Positions 17,949-26,137 of a stretch of 64,000 nucleotides of DNA are shown here, in pieces. Both the position numbers and the translations under genes were made by a program. Under the pieces are notes generated by a model, which searched no databases, had not been told where the DNA came from, and saw only the letters and a list, made by a program, of their open reading frames with translations. The DNA lies in NCBI GenBank assembly GCA_022870745.1, contig CP085323.1:2046001-2110000 (forward strand), in the 5' to 3' direction. Position 1 is the stretch's first letter; the number at the start of each line of letters is the position of its first letter. The DNA is from Silvibacterium acidisoli (GTDB lineage Bacteria; Acidobacteriota; Terriglobia; Terriglobales; Acidobacteriaceae).

Positions 17949-18653
17949 ATGCGGGCCTTGAACGGAGAATTGCTGCTGCGGGCGTGGGATGAAGGCGCGG
18001 AGAGAGATGATCTTCTTCGCGGCATGATCATGCTGTCGCTTGCATTGGATGAAGAAGACCCGGGCAGACCGCTGAACCTGCCATTGCCGGAGTGCAATCG
18101 GTTGTTGCTGCAACTGCGCGAAATCAGTTTTGGGCCGATTCTGGAGGGCTTTCACCGCTGCCCGGAATGCGGTGAGGCTTCTGAGTTCTCAATCCCTATC
18201 GCCGTGCTGCGAAGTGAGCTTGGCAGCAACAGAGAGCTGGCAGAGGCGTCATGGGAAGAAGGCGGAGCAAGATATCGCATGCGGCAGGCAACACCGGACG
18301 ACATGCTGGCGGTGCGGAATATCGCAGATGCCGAAGAGGCGCAGGCGGCCCTCATCCATCGATGCCTGCTTGAGGGCGAAATGCCCAGCGAGCAGGCGCC
18401 ACTCGTGGAACGTTTTGAAGCGCTGCATAAGGGAGCAGAGATGAGCTGCATGCTGGTTTGCCCGGCGTGTGCGCATAAGGGCGGGTTCGACCTGGACATC
18501 ATGCGCTTTCTCTGGAGAGAAACCAGGGCGGCTGCGTTGCGGCTGCTCGAAGAAGTGCACGATCTGGCATGGGCATACGGCTGGAGTGAAGCGTCGATTG
18601 TGAGTATGAGTGGTGTTCGTCGCGCTGCCTATCTTGAGATGGTGCGCGCATGA
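17949..18653 (+). CDS. T4 gp26-like baseplate hub assembly protein with two CxxC pairs
   Basis: A 234-residue protein resembling the T4 baseplate-hub-assembly chaperone family (gp26-like) found after the tube gene in many contractile tail loci. Characteristic features are the N-terminal LLLRAWDEG...RGMIMLSLA helix region and the C-terminal AWAYGWSEASIVSMS...RAAYLEMV segment. Two CPxC pairs (C71/C74 and C171/C174), a hundred residues apart, probably bind one zinc ion together. Its last bases overlap the next start (ATGA, 18650-18653), implying translational coupling. The exact role in eCIS is not established; chaperone or hub assembly is inferred from the family. Confidence 0.75.
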   Translation: MRALNGELLLRAWDEGAERDDLLRGMIMLSLALDEEDPGRPLNLPLPECNRLLLQLREISFGPILEGFHRCPECGEASEFSIPIAVLRSELGSNRELAEASWEEGGARYRMRQATPDDMLAVRNIADAEEAQAALIHRCLLEGEMPSEQAPLVERFEALHKGAEMSCMLVCPACAHKGGFDLDIMRFLWRETRAAALRLLEEVHDLAWAYGWSEASIVSMSGVRRAAYLEMVRA

Positions 18654-19366
18654 GTGGACTGATACAGCGAATGATTCAGCGGGCAAACGGTCCTGTTCCT
18701 GGTATCGAACCGCTCATGCTGCCAAAGTATGCACGAGGCCGTGAAGAAGCGGGCGAGGCATTTTCCGTATCTGGTAGCGGAGATGCCAAAAACGTAACGA
18801 TTGCTGAGGCAAATATCCGAAACCATTCTTCACATTTATTTTCGGAGGCTTCGCATGGTTTGCGAATTCATACCGCGGAGAGCGATGTCGAGAAATCTTC
18901 GAAGAGTACCGGGTTGCTGCCCAAAGATAACATCGCTCAGCAAACGTCTGGCAAGCCTCAGTCCCGGCCTGATGCACCTGTAATTGCATCGGCGAGGAAA
19001 GAGTTGCCTGCCGAGAAAAAAAAGGAGCAGCCGGGAGATGAAGTTGCGGTAAAGCCAACCGGCAGGGATGAGAAGAGTGGCAGGCAGGAAGCCACATCGC
19101 GCGAAGTTTTTCTCAAGAGAATCGAGGCCTCGCCAGACACCACCACTAGAAGAACGGAGGCCGTATCCAGTTCGCCGAAGCAAGCATTGCGCAAAGAGGT
19201 GGTGAGAGCCGATGTCTCGATACAAGCACGACCGGTCACGATTTCTATTGGGCATATCGAGGTGCGAGCAACGCAGCAACCTGCCGTTTCGCCCCGCAAG
19301 CCTGCTTTCCAGCCCGGCGTCTCGCTTGCGCATTTTCTAAAGCGTGAAGGCGGTGCTCGCTCATGA
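18650..19366 (+). CDS. Disordered linker-like protein of the injection-system operon
   Basis: A 238-residue protein with no recognised domain. Nearly the whole length is polar and probably disordered (runs rich in Lys, Glu, Ser, Pro). Only the C-terminus looks ordered: a strand VTISIGHIEVRA, a Pro-rich spacer and PGVSLAHFLKREGGAR, an arrangement often seen in small proteins at this position in contractile-tail loci. The 5' third is distinctly AT-rich (line 18781-18840 is 38% GC by hand count) against its neighbours. It overlaps both neighbours by ATGA. Possible roles are a sheath/cap adaptor or tube-length determinant; neither is demonstrated. Confidence 0.65.
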   Translation: MSGLIQRMIQRANGPVPGIEPLMLPKYARGREEAGEAFSVSGSGDAKNVTIAEANIRNHSSHLFSEASHGLRIHTAESDVEKSSKSTGLLPKDNIAQQTSGKPQSRPDAPVIASARKELPAEKKKEQPGDEVAVKPTGRDEKSGRQEATSREVFLKRIEASPDTTTRRTEAVSSSPKQALRKEVVRADVSIQARPVTISIGHIEVRATQQPAVSPRKPAFQPGVSLAHFLKREGGARS

Positions 19367-20601
19367 GCGATTACCTCGCAGTTGGAGGAGTGACTGCTGT
19401 GCTTTGTTCGCTGCTCAATACGGCGCTCACCAGCGGAGGGCCAAGTTCTCTGCTCGGCTCGTCGTCACCCGGCGTGACGGCGGTTTCGCCGGACCTGATC
19501 AAGACCGGCCCTGACGAGCAGCCGCAACTGAACCTCTTCATGTACTACGCCAGTCTCAATCCGGCATTACGAAATGTGGGCATGCCGTCGGTCAGCGCGC
19601 AGGGAGGCAAACTCAGCAATCCTCCGCTGGCGATCAACCTGCACTACCTGGTATCCGCATACGGGGCGCATCAGTTCGATTCGGAGATCTTGCTGGGTTG
19701 GGCGATGCAGGTGTTTCATGACAACCCTGTTGTGCCGCGCGCAACCATGCAGAGTGCGCTGACGGATTTGCTTGCGCATGTGAGTCCGGAGACGCAACTG
19801 GTGAGCGGGAGTACATTGCCGGATCAGCTTGAACATATCCGCATCACGCCTGAAGCTCTTACGACGGAAGAGATCTATCGCCTCTGGACGGCTTTCCAGA
19901 CGAGCTATCGTCCGACGACTTCCTATCAGGTTTCTGTCGTGGTGATACAGGACACGCAGTCTTATAAATCGAATCTTCCCGTGCAGAAGCGCGCGCTGGT
20001 TGCGTTACCGCTGCAGGCCCCGATTGTAGAGACGATTACTCCGGTGAAGGCGATTGCCGGTCAGGTCATCACGCTCACCGGAAGCAACTTCCTTGGGGAC
20101 TCGCCCGCCGATACGACCGTCTCATTCGACCAGGGCGCCGGCATAAGTCCAAACACGCTTACCGGCAACTCGCTGACGGTCACGCTGCCTGCTTCACTGC
20201 AGGCGGGAACTCGAACGCTTCGCGTGCTGCGCAGCGTTACCTATCCCGGCTCTACAACACCGCATCCCGGTTTCAGTTCCAGTGCCGCGGTATTTCAGCT
20301 CATTCCGGCGATCCAGGGCTCCTCTCCGTTTACTGCGACGAGAGGAGCGGATTTTACGGTGACGATCTCTCCGCCGGTTGGCAGTGCGCAGCAGGCTGTG
20401 CTCTATGTCGGGGACGATGCCATCCCGATCCAGGAGCGGTCTGCTACCGGCCCGGCCACTTCGACCACGCTCAAATTCCCTATTCCATCCACGTTTGCAG
20501 CCGGGCTCTACCCATTGCGCGTGGAAATCGACGGCGCACAGAGCGCGCTTACAGCCGACAGCAGCGGCAAGTTCCATCCGCAATTGCAGGTGAACGTATG
20601 A
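19363..20601 (+). CDS. DUF4255 (Pvc16-like) cap protein with IPT/TIG domain
   Basis: A 412-residue protein. The N-terminal 195 residues match DUF4255/Pvc16-type proteins: VGGVTAVLCSLLNTAL at the start, then LNLFMYYASLNPALRN, LAINLHYLVSAYG, and SEILLGWAMQVFHDNPV. In Afp/PVC particles this domain forms the terminator cap that closes the distal end of tube and sheath. It continues with an IPT/TIG immunoglobulin-like domain (about 222-295, ITPVKAIAGQVITLTGSNF) and a second Ig-like region to the C-terminus, presumably displayed at the tip. ATGA overlaps join it to both neighbours. Confidence 0.85.
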   Translation: MSDYLAVGGVTAVLCSLLNTALTSGGPSSLLGSSSPGVTAVSPDLIKTGPDEQPQLNLFMYYASLNPALRNVGMPSVSAQGGKLSNPPLAINLHYLVSAYGAHQFDSEILLGWAMQVFHDNPVVPRATMQSALTDLLAHVSPETQLVSGSTLPDQLEHIRITPEALTTEEIYRLWTAFQTSYRPTTSYQVSVVVIQDTQSYKSNLPVQKRALVALPLQAPIVETITPVKAIAGQVITLTGSNFLGDSPADTTVSFDQGAGISPNTLTGNSLTVTLPASLQAGTRTLRVLRSVTYPGSTTPHPGFSSSAAVFQLIPAIQGSSPFTATRGADFTVTISPPVGSAQQAVLYVGDDAIPIQERSATGPATSTTLKFPIPSTFAAGLYPLRVEIDGAQSALTADSSGKFHPQLQVNV

Positions 20602-22493
20602 GCACCGCTTTCGCTGGCGTACACTGCGCCTCGCTCGCCGAAGAGTTGGAGCGTGTCTACCGGATGCTTGCGGACGCATCTGGAGCGTTGAAGGGAGAAG
20701 CCGGATCGCTGTCATCGACAGGGCCGTGCCATGCGCTTGAACACGTGGAGCGCGCGTTCGCACTGAGCAGGTTTGAGCGGGATCTCTTGCTTCTGTGCGC
20801 AGGTGCGAGTCTTGAAAGCCGTTTTGCCGCGGCTTGCTCAGTTCTTCATCAGTGCAAGGAGGCGGCATGGCCGACGCTGGGCCTGGCGCTTTCGACACTT
20901 GAAGAGCCGCACTGGAGCGCGATCAGCCGCGCCCGGCCGCTTCGCTACTGGAAGCTCATCGAGGTGGGCAGCGGCCCGCTGTTACAGGCGCCGCTGCGCA
21001 TTGACGAACGCCTGCTGCAATTTCTGATGGATGTTCCAGCGGTGGAAGAGCGGCTGGAGGCGGTAGTTCGGCCGATGGAAATGGAAGCCGCTACCGGGAG
21101 TGCGCACGAGCAGGTTCGCGCCGCGCTTGCTCATTGGAGAACTTCACGAGGGACTCCGGTTCTGCTGATCAGCAGTGCGTCTTCGGTGCGGCGTGCGTTT
21201 TTTCTCGAGATGTGTCGCGCGGCCGGCTGCGAGCCTTACATGCTGCGTGCTTCCTCGATCCCAGCCGCAGCGGCGGAGCGCGAGCTGCTGGCAAGGATCT
21301 GGACGCGTGAGTACGCGCTGACAGGAAAAGCATTGTTTGTGCGCGCGGATGAGTCGGAAAATGTGCGCCACCTCGAATCCTTTTTTGAAATGGTGGACGC
21401 GCCGGTTGCCGTGGAAGTTCAGCCCGGCTCAGCGGAAGAACATCTTGAAGGATTGCGTTTGACGTTACGAGCCAGCTCCGCCACAGAACGAAGGAAGCTG
21501 TGGGTCGCCGAACTTGGTCCAGCGGCTGCAGCGCAAATGAACGGAAGCCTTGACCGTATCGTGGACCAGTTCCAGCTGGATGCGCAGGCGATTCGTCATT
21601 CGGTGTCCGCAGCGCTCCGTGAAAATGACGGAGATGTCGCGGCAAAACTCTGGACGATATGCCGGCAGCACTCGCGACGGGCGCTGGATCACGTTGCGCA
21701 GCGGCTCGAGCCGCGCACCGCCTGGCAGGATCTGGTTCTGCCACCTCAGCAGACAGAGATGCTGCGCCAGGTGGCGATTCACGTACGGCGCCGTGCGACC
21801 GTGAACGAAGCGTGGGGGTTTGCCGGGCGCTATGAACGAGGCCTTGGCCTTTGCGTGCTTCTATCCGGGCCGACGGGTACGGGCAAGACGATGGCAGCAG
21901 AGACGATTGCCGGTGAGTTGGATCTCGATCTTTATCGTGTCGATCTCTCGTGTGTGGTGAGCAAGTATATCGGGGAAACGGAGAAGAATCTGCGTCGCAT
22001 CTTCGACGCGGCAGAGGAAAGCAGCGCCATTCTGCTTTTCGATGAAGCCGATGCGATTTTCGGCAAGCGCAGCGAGGTGCATGACAGCCATGATCGCTAT
22101 GCCAATCTCGAAATCAGCTATCTCCTGCAACGCATTGAAGCCTATCGCGGTATCGCCATTCTGACCACGAACATGCAACACGCACTTGATTCTGCTTTCA
22201 CGCGGCGCATTCGCTTCATCGTGAACTTTCCATTTCCTGATCCTGCTGCGCGCAGGCGTATCTGGGAGGGAATCTATCCGGCACAGGCGCCGAGAGGAGA
22301 GATCGACTACGAGAAGCTTGCACAGTTGAATGTGTCTGGCGGGGTTATCCGTAACATTGCGATGCATGCGGCATATCTTGCTGCAGACGATCACGATGCG
22401 ATTCAGATGGCGCACCTGCTTACGGCTGCACGGACAGAGTATTCAAAGATGAATCGCCTGTTGACTGCGGCGGAGATACGAGGCTGGGCATGA
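20598..22493 (+). CDS. AAA+ ATPase of the contractile injection system
   Basis: A 631-residue protein. The N-terminal 400 residues are helical and specific to this family. The AAA+ module has Walker A GPTGTGKT (about 424-431), Walker B LLFDEADAIFGKR (about 479-491), sensor ILTTN and an arginine-finger-like FTRRIRF. It corresponds to the ATPase found in almost every eCIS locus (Afp15/Pvc15), which is needed for particle assembly or stability rather than for sheath recycling as with ClpV. It overlaps the cap gene upstream and the small gene downstream by ATGA. Confidence 0.92.
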   Translation: MSTAFAGVHCASLAEELERVYRMLADASGALKGEAGSLSSTGPCHALEHVERAFALSRFERDLLLLCAGASLESRFAAACSVLHQCKEAAWPTLGLALSTLEEPHWSAISRARPLRYWKLIEVGSGPLLQAPLRIDERLLQFLMDVPAVEERLEAVVRPMEMEAATGSAHEQVRAALAHWRTSRGTPVLLISSASSVRRAFFLEMCRAAGCEPYMLRASSIPAAAAERELLARIWTREYALTGKALFVRADESENVRHLESFFEMVDAPVAVEVQPGSAEEHLEGLRLTLRASSATERRKLWVAELGPAAAAQMNGSLDRIVDQFQLDAQAIRHSVSAALRENDGDVAAKLWTICRQHSRRALDHVAQRLEPRTAWQDLVLPPQQTEMLRQVAIHVRRRATVNEAWGFAGRYERGLGLCVLLSGPTGTGKTMAAETIAGELDLDLYRVDLSCVVSKYIGETEKNLRRIFDAAEESSAILLFDEADAIFGKRSEVHDSHDRYANLEISYLLQRIEAYRGIAILTTNMQHALDSAFTRRIRFIVNFPFPDPAARRRIWEGIYPAQAPRGEIDYEKLAQLNVSGGVIRNIAMHAAYLAADDHDAIQMAHLLTAARTEYSKMNRLLTAAEIRGWA

Positions 22494-22813
22494 GACACAA
22501 GCCGTCGATGCCGCCGGGCCTTCAAGGCCGGCCCGCGACCGCGCTGTCCTCCGCACCATTGCGTGTAGAGATAGGCAGGCTCACGATCGAAGGCTATACA
22601 CGGCTACAGCAACGGCTCTTTACGGAGTCATTCCACCAGAGTCTGCGGACGATGATGGCATCGCTCGACTCGACACAAGCCAGTGTGAATCGGGCGATAA
22701 GACGGCTCGATATTGGAAGTCTTCAGATGGGCACGTCCGCGAAAGAAGCGGGAGATGAAGTGGCCCGCCGGATTGTTTCCTCCATCTTCAAAAGCTCCGG
22801 GAGGAAGATCTGA
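22490..22813 (+). CDS. Small conserved-type protein of the injection-system operon
   Basis: A 107-residue basic protein without a recognised family. A Pro-rich N-terminus is followed by the strand LRVEIGRLTIEGY and two amphipathic helices (LQQRLFTESFHQSLRTMMASL and DEVARRIVSSIF). Small proteins of the form 'hydrophobic strand plus I-x-R-L-x-I/V-x-G, then helices' occur beside the ATPase in other eCIS loci, where their role is unknown. It starts in an ATGA overlap with the ATPase and shares one base with the next gene, so it is surely translated as part of the set. Confidence 0.7.
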   Translation: MRHKPSMPPGLQGRPATALSSAPLRVEIGRLTIEGYTRLQQRLFTESFHQSLRTMMASLDSTQASVNRAIRRLDIGSLQMGTSAKEAGDEVARRIVSSIFKSSGRKI

Positions 22814-23415
22814 TGTCGAATATTTCACCTCGCCTGCAGAAGGGCGCGCTGCTCACATTCGATCCCATCCTGGGCATTCCGCTCAACACGATCATGCTGC
22901 AGTACAACCCGGAGACGTTGAGCAGATCGCTCAAGCCGCAGAGTGTGGGAGATGAGCCGGACCGTACCGAGATCCTGCGCCTGAAAGGGCCGCCGGTCGA
23001 AACGATCAAGTGCGATGTGGAACTCGACGCCACCGATCAGTTGGCAAATTCGGATGCGACTACGATCGCGCTGGGAATACAGCCGCAACTTTCAGTGCTG
23101 GAGCTGCTGGTGTATCCATCCAGCGCGGTGTTGATCGCGAACGAAGTGCTTTCGCTCCTCGGCACGGTGGAAATACTGCCCATGGAATCAGCACTCACGG
23201 TATTCGCATGGAGCAAGAGCCGCATTACGCCGGTGCGCATCACGGATCTCGAAATTACGGAAGAAGCCTTCGACCCGCAGTTGAATCCGATTCGCGCGAA
23301 GATTTCGCTGGGCATGCGTGTGCTCAGCGTCAACGATGTGGGATTCCTGACACCGGCCGGAGCGCTCTACATGATTTACCAGCTCACAAAGGAGTCGCTG
23401 GCGCAGCGCGCCTGA
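22813..23415 (+). CDS. CIS tube-initiator/gp53-like baseplate protein (Afp7/Pvc7-type)
   Basis: A 200-residue protein of the contractile-injection-system tube-protein N-terminal-domain family: FDPILGIPLNTIMLQYNPETLSRSLKPQ at the start, the LKGPPVETIKCDVELDATDQL block and a C-terminal ITDLEITEEAFDPQLNPIRAKISLGMRVL. In PVC/Afp this family joins the tube to the spike and baseplate and carries a LysM domain at its C-terminus. Here the LysM-like part is encoded separately by the next gene. It starts within TGATG, with a good GAGGAAG site. Confidence 0.82.
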   Translation: MSNISPRLQKGALLTFDPILGIPLNTIMLQYNPETLSRSLKPQSVGDEPDRTEILRLKGPPVETIKCDVELDATDQLANSDATTIALGIQPQLSVLELLVYPSSAVLIANEVLSLLGTVEILPMESALTVFAWSKSRITPVRITDLEITEEAFDPQLNPIRAKISLGMRVLSVNDVGFLTPAGALYMIYQLTKESLAQRA

Positions 23416-23429
23416 GGGGAGACGAGAAG

Positions 23430-23795
23430 ATGGACAACGCACTCGCATCGCTGATCACCTCCGCCGCTGGCACTGGCGGCCCTACGAATCCCAGCAGCCG
23501 CTATTACGGCTCGCCGATTGAGGACTACACGCTGACGGATGGCACTCCGGTGAAGTACCTGGCGCGCAGGATTCTGCCTTCCGCTTCGATCTACACATCG
23601 GTACAGAATTACACGGTCGTCGACGGAGATCGTATCGATAACCTTGCAGCGAAATTTCTTGGTGATCCGCTGCTGTACTGGATGATCTGCGATGCCAACG
23701 GCACCACGGACCCGGATGAATTAACGGCCGAGGTGGGACGCACGATCCTGATTCCCCTTGCTTCGAAGCTGCCTGCGGGAGCGCGCAATGGCTAG
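23430..23795 (+). CDS. LysM/gp53-like baseplate protein
   Basis: A 121-residue protein. Its second half is LysM-like: YTVVDGDRIDNLAAKFLGDPLLYWMICDANG, then a Pro/Leu-type VGRTILIPL ending. In T4 and eCIS the gp53/LysM module clamps wedges around the hub. ATG 23430 is chosen because it has an upstream GAGAAG and begins right after the previous stop; a longer in-frame extension back to 23010 would overlap the preceding gene by 400 bp. The 3' end overlaps the hub gene by 8 bp. Confidence 0.82.
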   Translation: MDNALASLITSAAGTGGPTNPSSRYYGSPIEDYTLTDGTPVKYLARRILPSASIYTSVQNYTVVDGDRIDNLAAKFLGDPLLYWMICDANGTTDPDELTAEVGRTILIPLASKLPAGARNG

Positions 23796-24924
23796 TCCAC
23801 TTTACCTGACGATGCTCGCCGGACCTGTTGAGGCGTTTCCGGTTCCGAAGCCATTGGTCGATGCACTTTCTTCGGTCGAGGTTACGGAGTCGGCAACCGG
23901 GCGCAGCGGTTTTCAGCTCACCTTCACGCTGGCGGATGATTCGATTCTGCAGACCTTTTTCCTGTTGGCGGCTGGGTCTCCGCTACCAGTGCTGCGCGTG
24001 ATTCTGCTGGTGACTTTCGCAGGGCTGCCGCAGGTGATCATGGATGGTGTCATCCTGCACCACGAAGTTGTTCCCGATGCGATGCAGGGCTCGTCGAAGC
24101 TGGTGGTGACTGGGGAAGATCTGACGGCGCTGATGGGCCTGATCGATTTTTCGGGACTGCCGTATCCGGGCATGAGTCCCGATCTACGGGTAGAGACGAT
24201 CCTCGCCAAGTACGCAGCTTTTGGCGTCGTTCCTGCTGTGATACCGGTACCCGCGCCCGACATACAGGTGCCTATCGATCGCACACCTTCGCAGAAGAAG
24301 ACAGATCTTGAGTACATCCAGCATCTTGCCGACGAAGTGGGTTACGTCTTTTACCTGACGCCGGGTCCACTGCCTGGCATGAGCGAAGCCTATTGGGGAC
24401 CGCAGGTGCGTGTTGGGATTCCGCAGCCGGCGCTCAATGTGAACCTCGACTCATGGACGAATGTCGAGAGCCTGCATTTTCGCTATCAGCCACAGACGTC
24501 CGTGACTCCGCTGGTCTTTCTGCAGGATGAGTTCAGCAAGGTCGTTATTCCGCTGCCGATTCCGCCGGTGACACCCTTCAATCCTCCTCTTGGCGTCGTG
24601 GTGCCTTTGCCGCAAAAGGTGGAGCAGATGACCTCTACCGCGAAGCTGCCGGTGGCGCAGGCGCTGATGAAGGGAATGGCACGCTCGGTGCAGACAGCAG
24701 ACGTGGTGACCGGTGAGGGCAGTCTCGATGTACTGCGTTATGGGCAGCCACTGCGCGCGCGGAGCCTGGTGGGAGTGCGCGGCGCCGGTGTGGCCTTCGA
24801 TGGAATGCATTTCGTCGATAGCGCTACGCATCGGTTGAAGCCGGGCGAATACAAACAGAGTTTCGTACTGAAGAGGAATGCGCTGATAGCGGATACGCCG
24901 TTGGTTCCAGCTATGCCGTATTGA
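23788..24924 (+). CDS. gp27/gpD-like baseplate hub protein (N-terminal half of a VgrG)
   Basis: A 378-residue hub protein. It begins with a pair of phage-late-control-D type strands (FPVPKPLVDALSSVEVTESATGRSGFQLTFTL) and contains KKTDLEYIQHLADEVGYVFYL, the most conserved helix of the VgrG/gp27 fold that marks the second pseudo-barrel. It has no OB-fold or needle, which are on the next gene. A trimer would form the hub on which tube and baseplate assemble. ATG 23788 is preferred over 23758 because the latter adds a Cys/Arg-rich tail unlike the family. Confidence 0.85.
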   Translation: MASPLYLTMLAGPVEAFPVPKPLVDALSSVEVTESATGRSGFQLTFTLADDSILQTFFLLAAGSPLPVLRVILLVTFAGLPQVIMDGVILHHEVVPDAMQGSSKLVVTGEDLTALMGLIDFSGLPYPGMSPDLRVETILAKYAAFGVVPAVIPVPAPDIQVPIDRTPSQKKTDLEYIQHLADEVGYVFYLTPGPLPGMSEAYWGPQVRVGIPQPALNVNLDSWTNVESLHFRYQPQTSVTPLVFLQDEFSKVVIPLPIPPVTPFNPPLGVVVPLPQKVEQMTSTAKLPVAQALMKGMARSVQTADVVTGEGSLDVLRYGQPLRARSLVGVRGAGVAFDGMHFVDSATHRLKPGEYKQSFVLKRNALIADTPLVPAMPY

Positions 24925-24935
24925 GGGAGTAAAAG

Positions 24936-25445
24936 ATGGCAATCGAAAAGTATTACGGCAAGTATCGAGGGACAGTGCTCGACAACATCGACCCTCTGCA
25001 GATCGGGAGATTGATGGTCTTCATTCCGGACGTGTCGAATATTCTGCCATCGACATGGGCCACGCCATGCGTTCCTTTTGCGGGTATTCAATCAGGCTTT
25101 CATGCTGTGCCTGAAGTGGGCTCGGGCGTGTGGGTGGAGTTCGAGCAGGGCGACCCGGATTTTCCTATCTGGGTTGGCTCGTACTGGGGCGCGGCGGAAG
25201 AGGTTCCGGTGCTTGCGTTGGCTGCACAGGGCCTGCAGCAGGTGACGATCCAGACGACAGGCCAGAACACGCTGATTGTGAGTGACGTGCCAGGCCCGAC
25301 TGGAGGCATCTTGTTGAAGGCTGCAACTGGCGCGTTCATTTCCATCTCCGATGTGGGCATCACGATCAGCAACGGGCAGGGCGCAACCATCGTCATGACA
25401 GGGCCCGCGGTCACGGTGAACGAAGGCGCGATGGAGGTCATCTGA
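24936..25445 (+). CDS. gp5/VgrG-like central spike protein (OB-fold)
   Basis: A 169-residue spike protein. The N-terminal 85 residues form the gpV/gp5 OB-fold: YRGTVLDNIDPLQIGRLMVFIPDV, TPCVPFAG, then PEVGSGVWVEFEQGDPDFPIWVGSYWG, the standard signature. The rest has the repeating short-strand pattern of a trimeric beta-helix needle (QQVTIQTTGQNTLIVSD, GGILLKAATGAFISISDVGITISNG). It has no lysozyme or other effector domain. With the preceding gp27-like gene it makes a complete but split VgrG. Confidence 0.92.
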   Translation: MAIEKYYGKYRGTVLDNIDPLQIGRLMVFIPDVSNILPSTWATPCVPFAGIQSGFHAVPEVGSGVWVEFEQGDPDFPIWVGSYWGAAEEVPVLALAAQGLQQVTIQTTGQNTLIVSDVPGPTGGILLKAATGAFISISDVGITISNGQGATIVMTGPAVTVNEGAMEVI

Positions 25446-25446
25446 C

Positions 25447-25764
25447 ATGCCTGGATTCCTGATCCAGCAGGGAGCGACGGTGTTATGCATGCATGCAGGG
25501 CAGGCGAATGCGGTGGTGCCGAATCCTCGCGTGATGTTGAGTGGCATGTCGAGCTGCCTGATGACAGCGCCGTGGCTTGTGGCCGGTTGCCCGGGTATTC
25601 CGCCGGCCGTTCCTCCGTGCGTGACAGCGACATGGCTTACGGGAAGCGTGCGCGTGACCTCGAATGGACAACCGCTGCTGGTGCAGAGCAGCCAGGCGAT
25701 ATGCGCGCCCACAGGCACGCCGCTTCTGCCGATCTTGACGCAAACCCGAGTGATGGCAACGTGA
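25447..25764 (+). CDS. PAAR-like spike tip protein
   Basis: A 105-residue protein beginning FLIQQGATVLCMHAG, then a Cys/Pro-rich middle (SGMSSCL...VAGCPGIPPAVPPCVTATWLTGSVRV) and an ending of the NGQPLLVQSSQAICAPTGTPL type. This is the short PAAR-like/DUF4280-type tip found after the spike gene in eCIS loci. It should cap the trimeric spike with a sharp cone and may bind a metal through Cys and His. It starts one base after the spike stop codon. No toxin extension is fused to it. Confidence 0.82.
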   Translation: MPGFLIQQGATVLCMHAGQANAVVPNPRVMLSGMSSCLMTAPWLVAGCPGIPPAVPPCVTATWLTGSVRVTSNGQPLLVQSSQAICAPTGTPLLPILTQTRVMAT

Positions 25765-25771
25765 GGAAATG

Positions 25772-26137
25772 ATGAACCTGGCCTATCCTTACAATTTCGA
25801 CGCGACGGGACACACAGCGCAGACCGACCTGTTGACGCATGTCCGCGACATGATCGAGCAGGTTCTCTTTACGTCGCCGGGGGAGCGCGTGAATCGCCCG
25901 ACGTTCGGCAGCGGCACGGCGCAGCTGGTCTTCGCGCCGAACAGCGACGTGCTTGCAGGAGTACAGCAGCAGGCGATACAGGCGGGCCTGCAGCAATGGC
26001 TATCGGATCTGATACGCGTTTTGTCCGTCGATGTGGAAGCGATTGACGCAACGCTGCAGATCACGGTGGTCTACTCCGTTTTGCAGACACAGCAGCAACA
26101 GACGCAACAGTTTGTTTATGGCGGGGTGAGCGCATGA
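25772..26137 (+). CDS. gp25-like baseplate wedge protein
   Basis: A 121-residue protein of the gp25/GPW family (T6SS TssE): FTSPGERVNRPTFGSGTAQLVF contains the family's ERVNRPxFG motif, followed by helices and a C-terminal strand. gp25 forms the wedge core that templates the first sheath ring. Two adjacent ATG codons occur (25769 and 25772); GAGGA sits better for the second. The stop overlaps the next start (ATGA at 26134). Confidence 0.92.
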   Translation: MNLAYPYNFDATGHTAQTDLLTHVRDMIEQVLFTSPGERVNRPTFGSGTAQLVFAPNSDVLAGVQQQAIQAGLQQWLSDLIRVLSVDVEAIDATLQITVVYSVLQTQQQQTQQFVYGGVSA

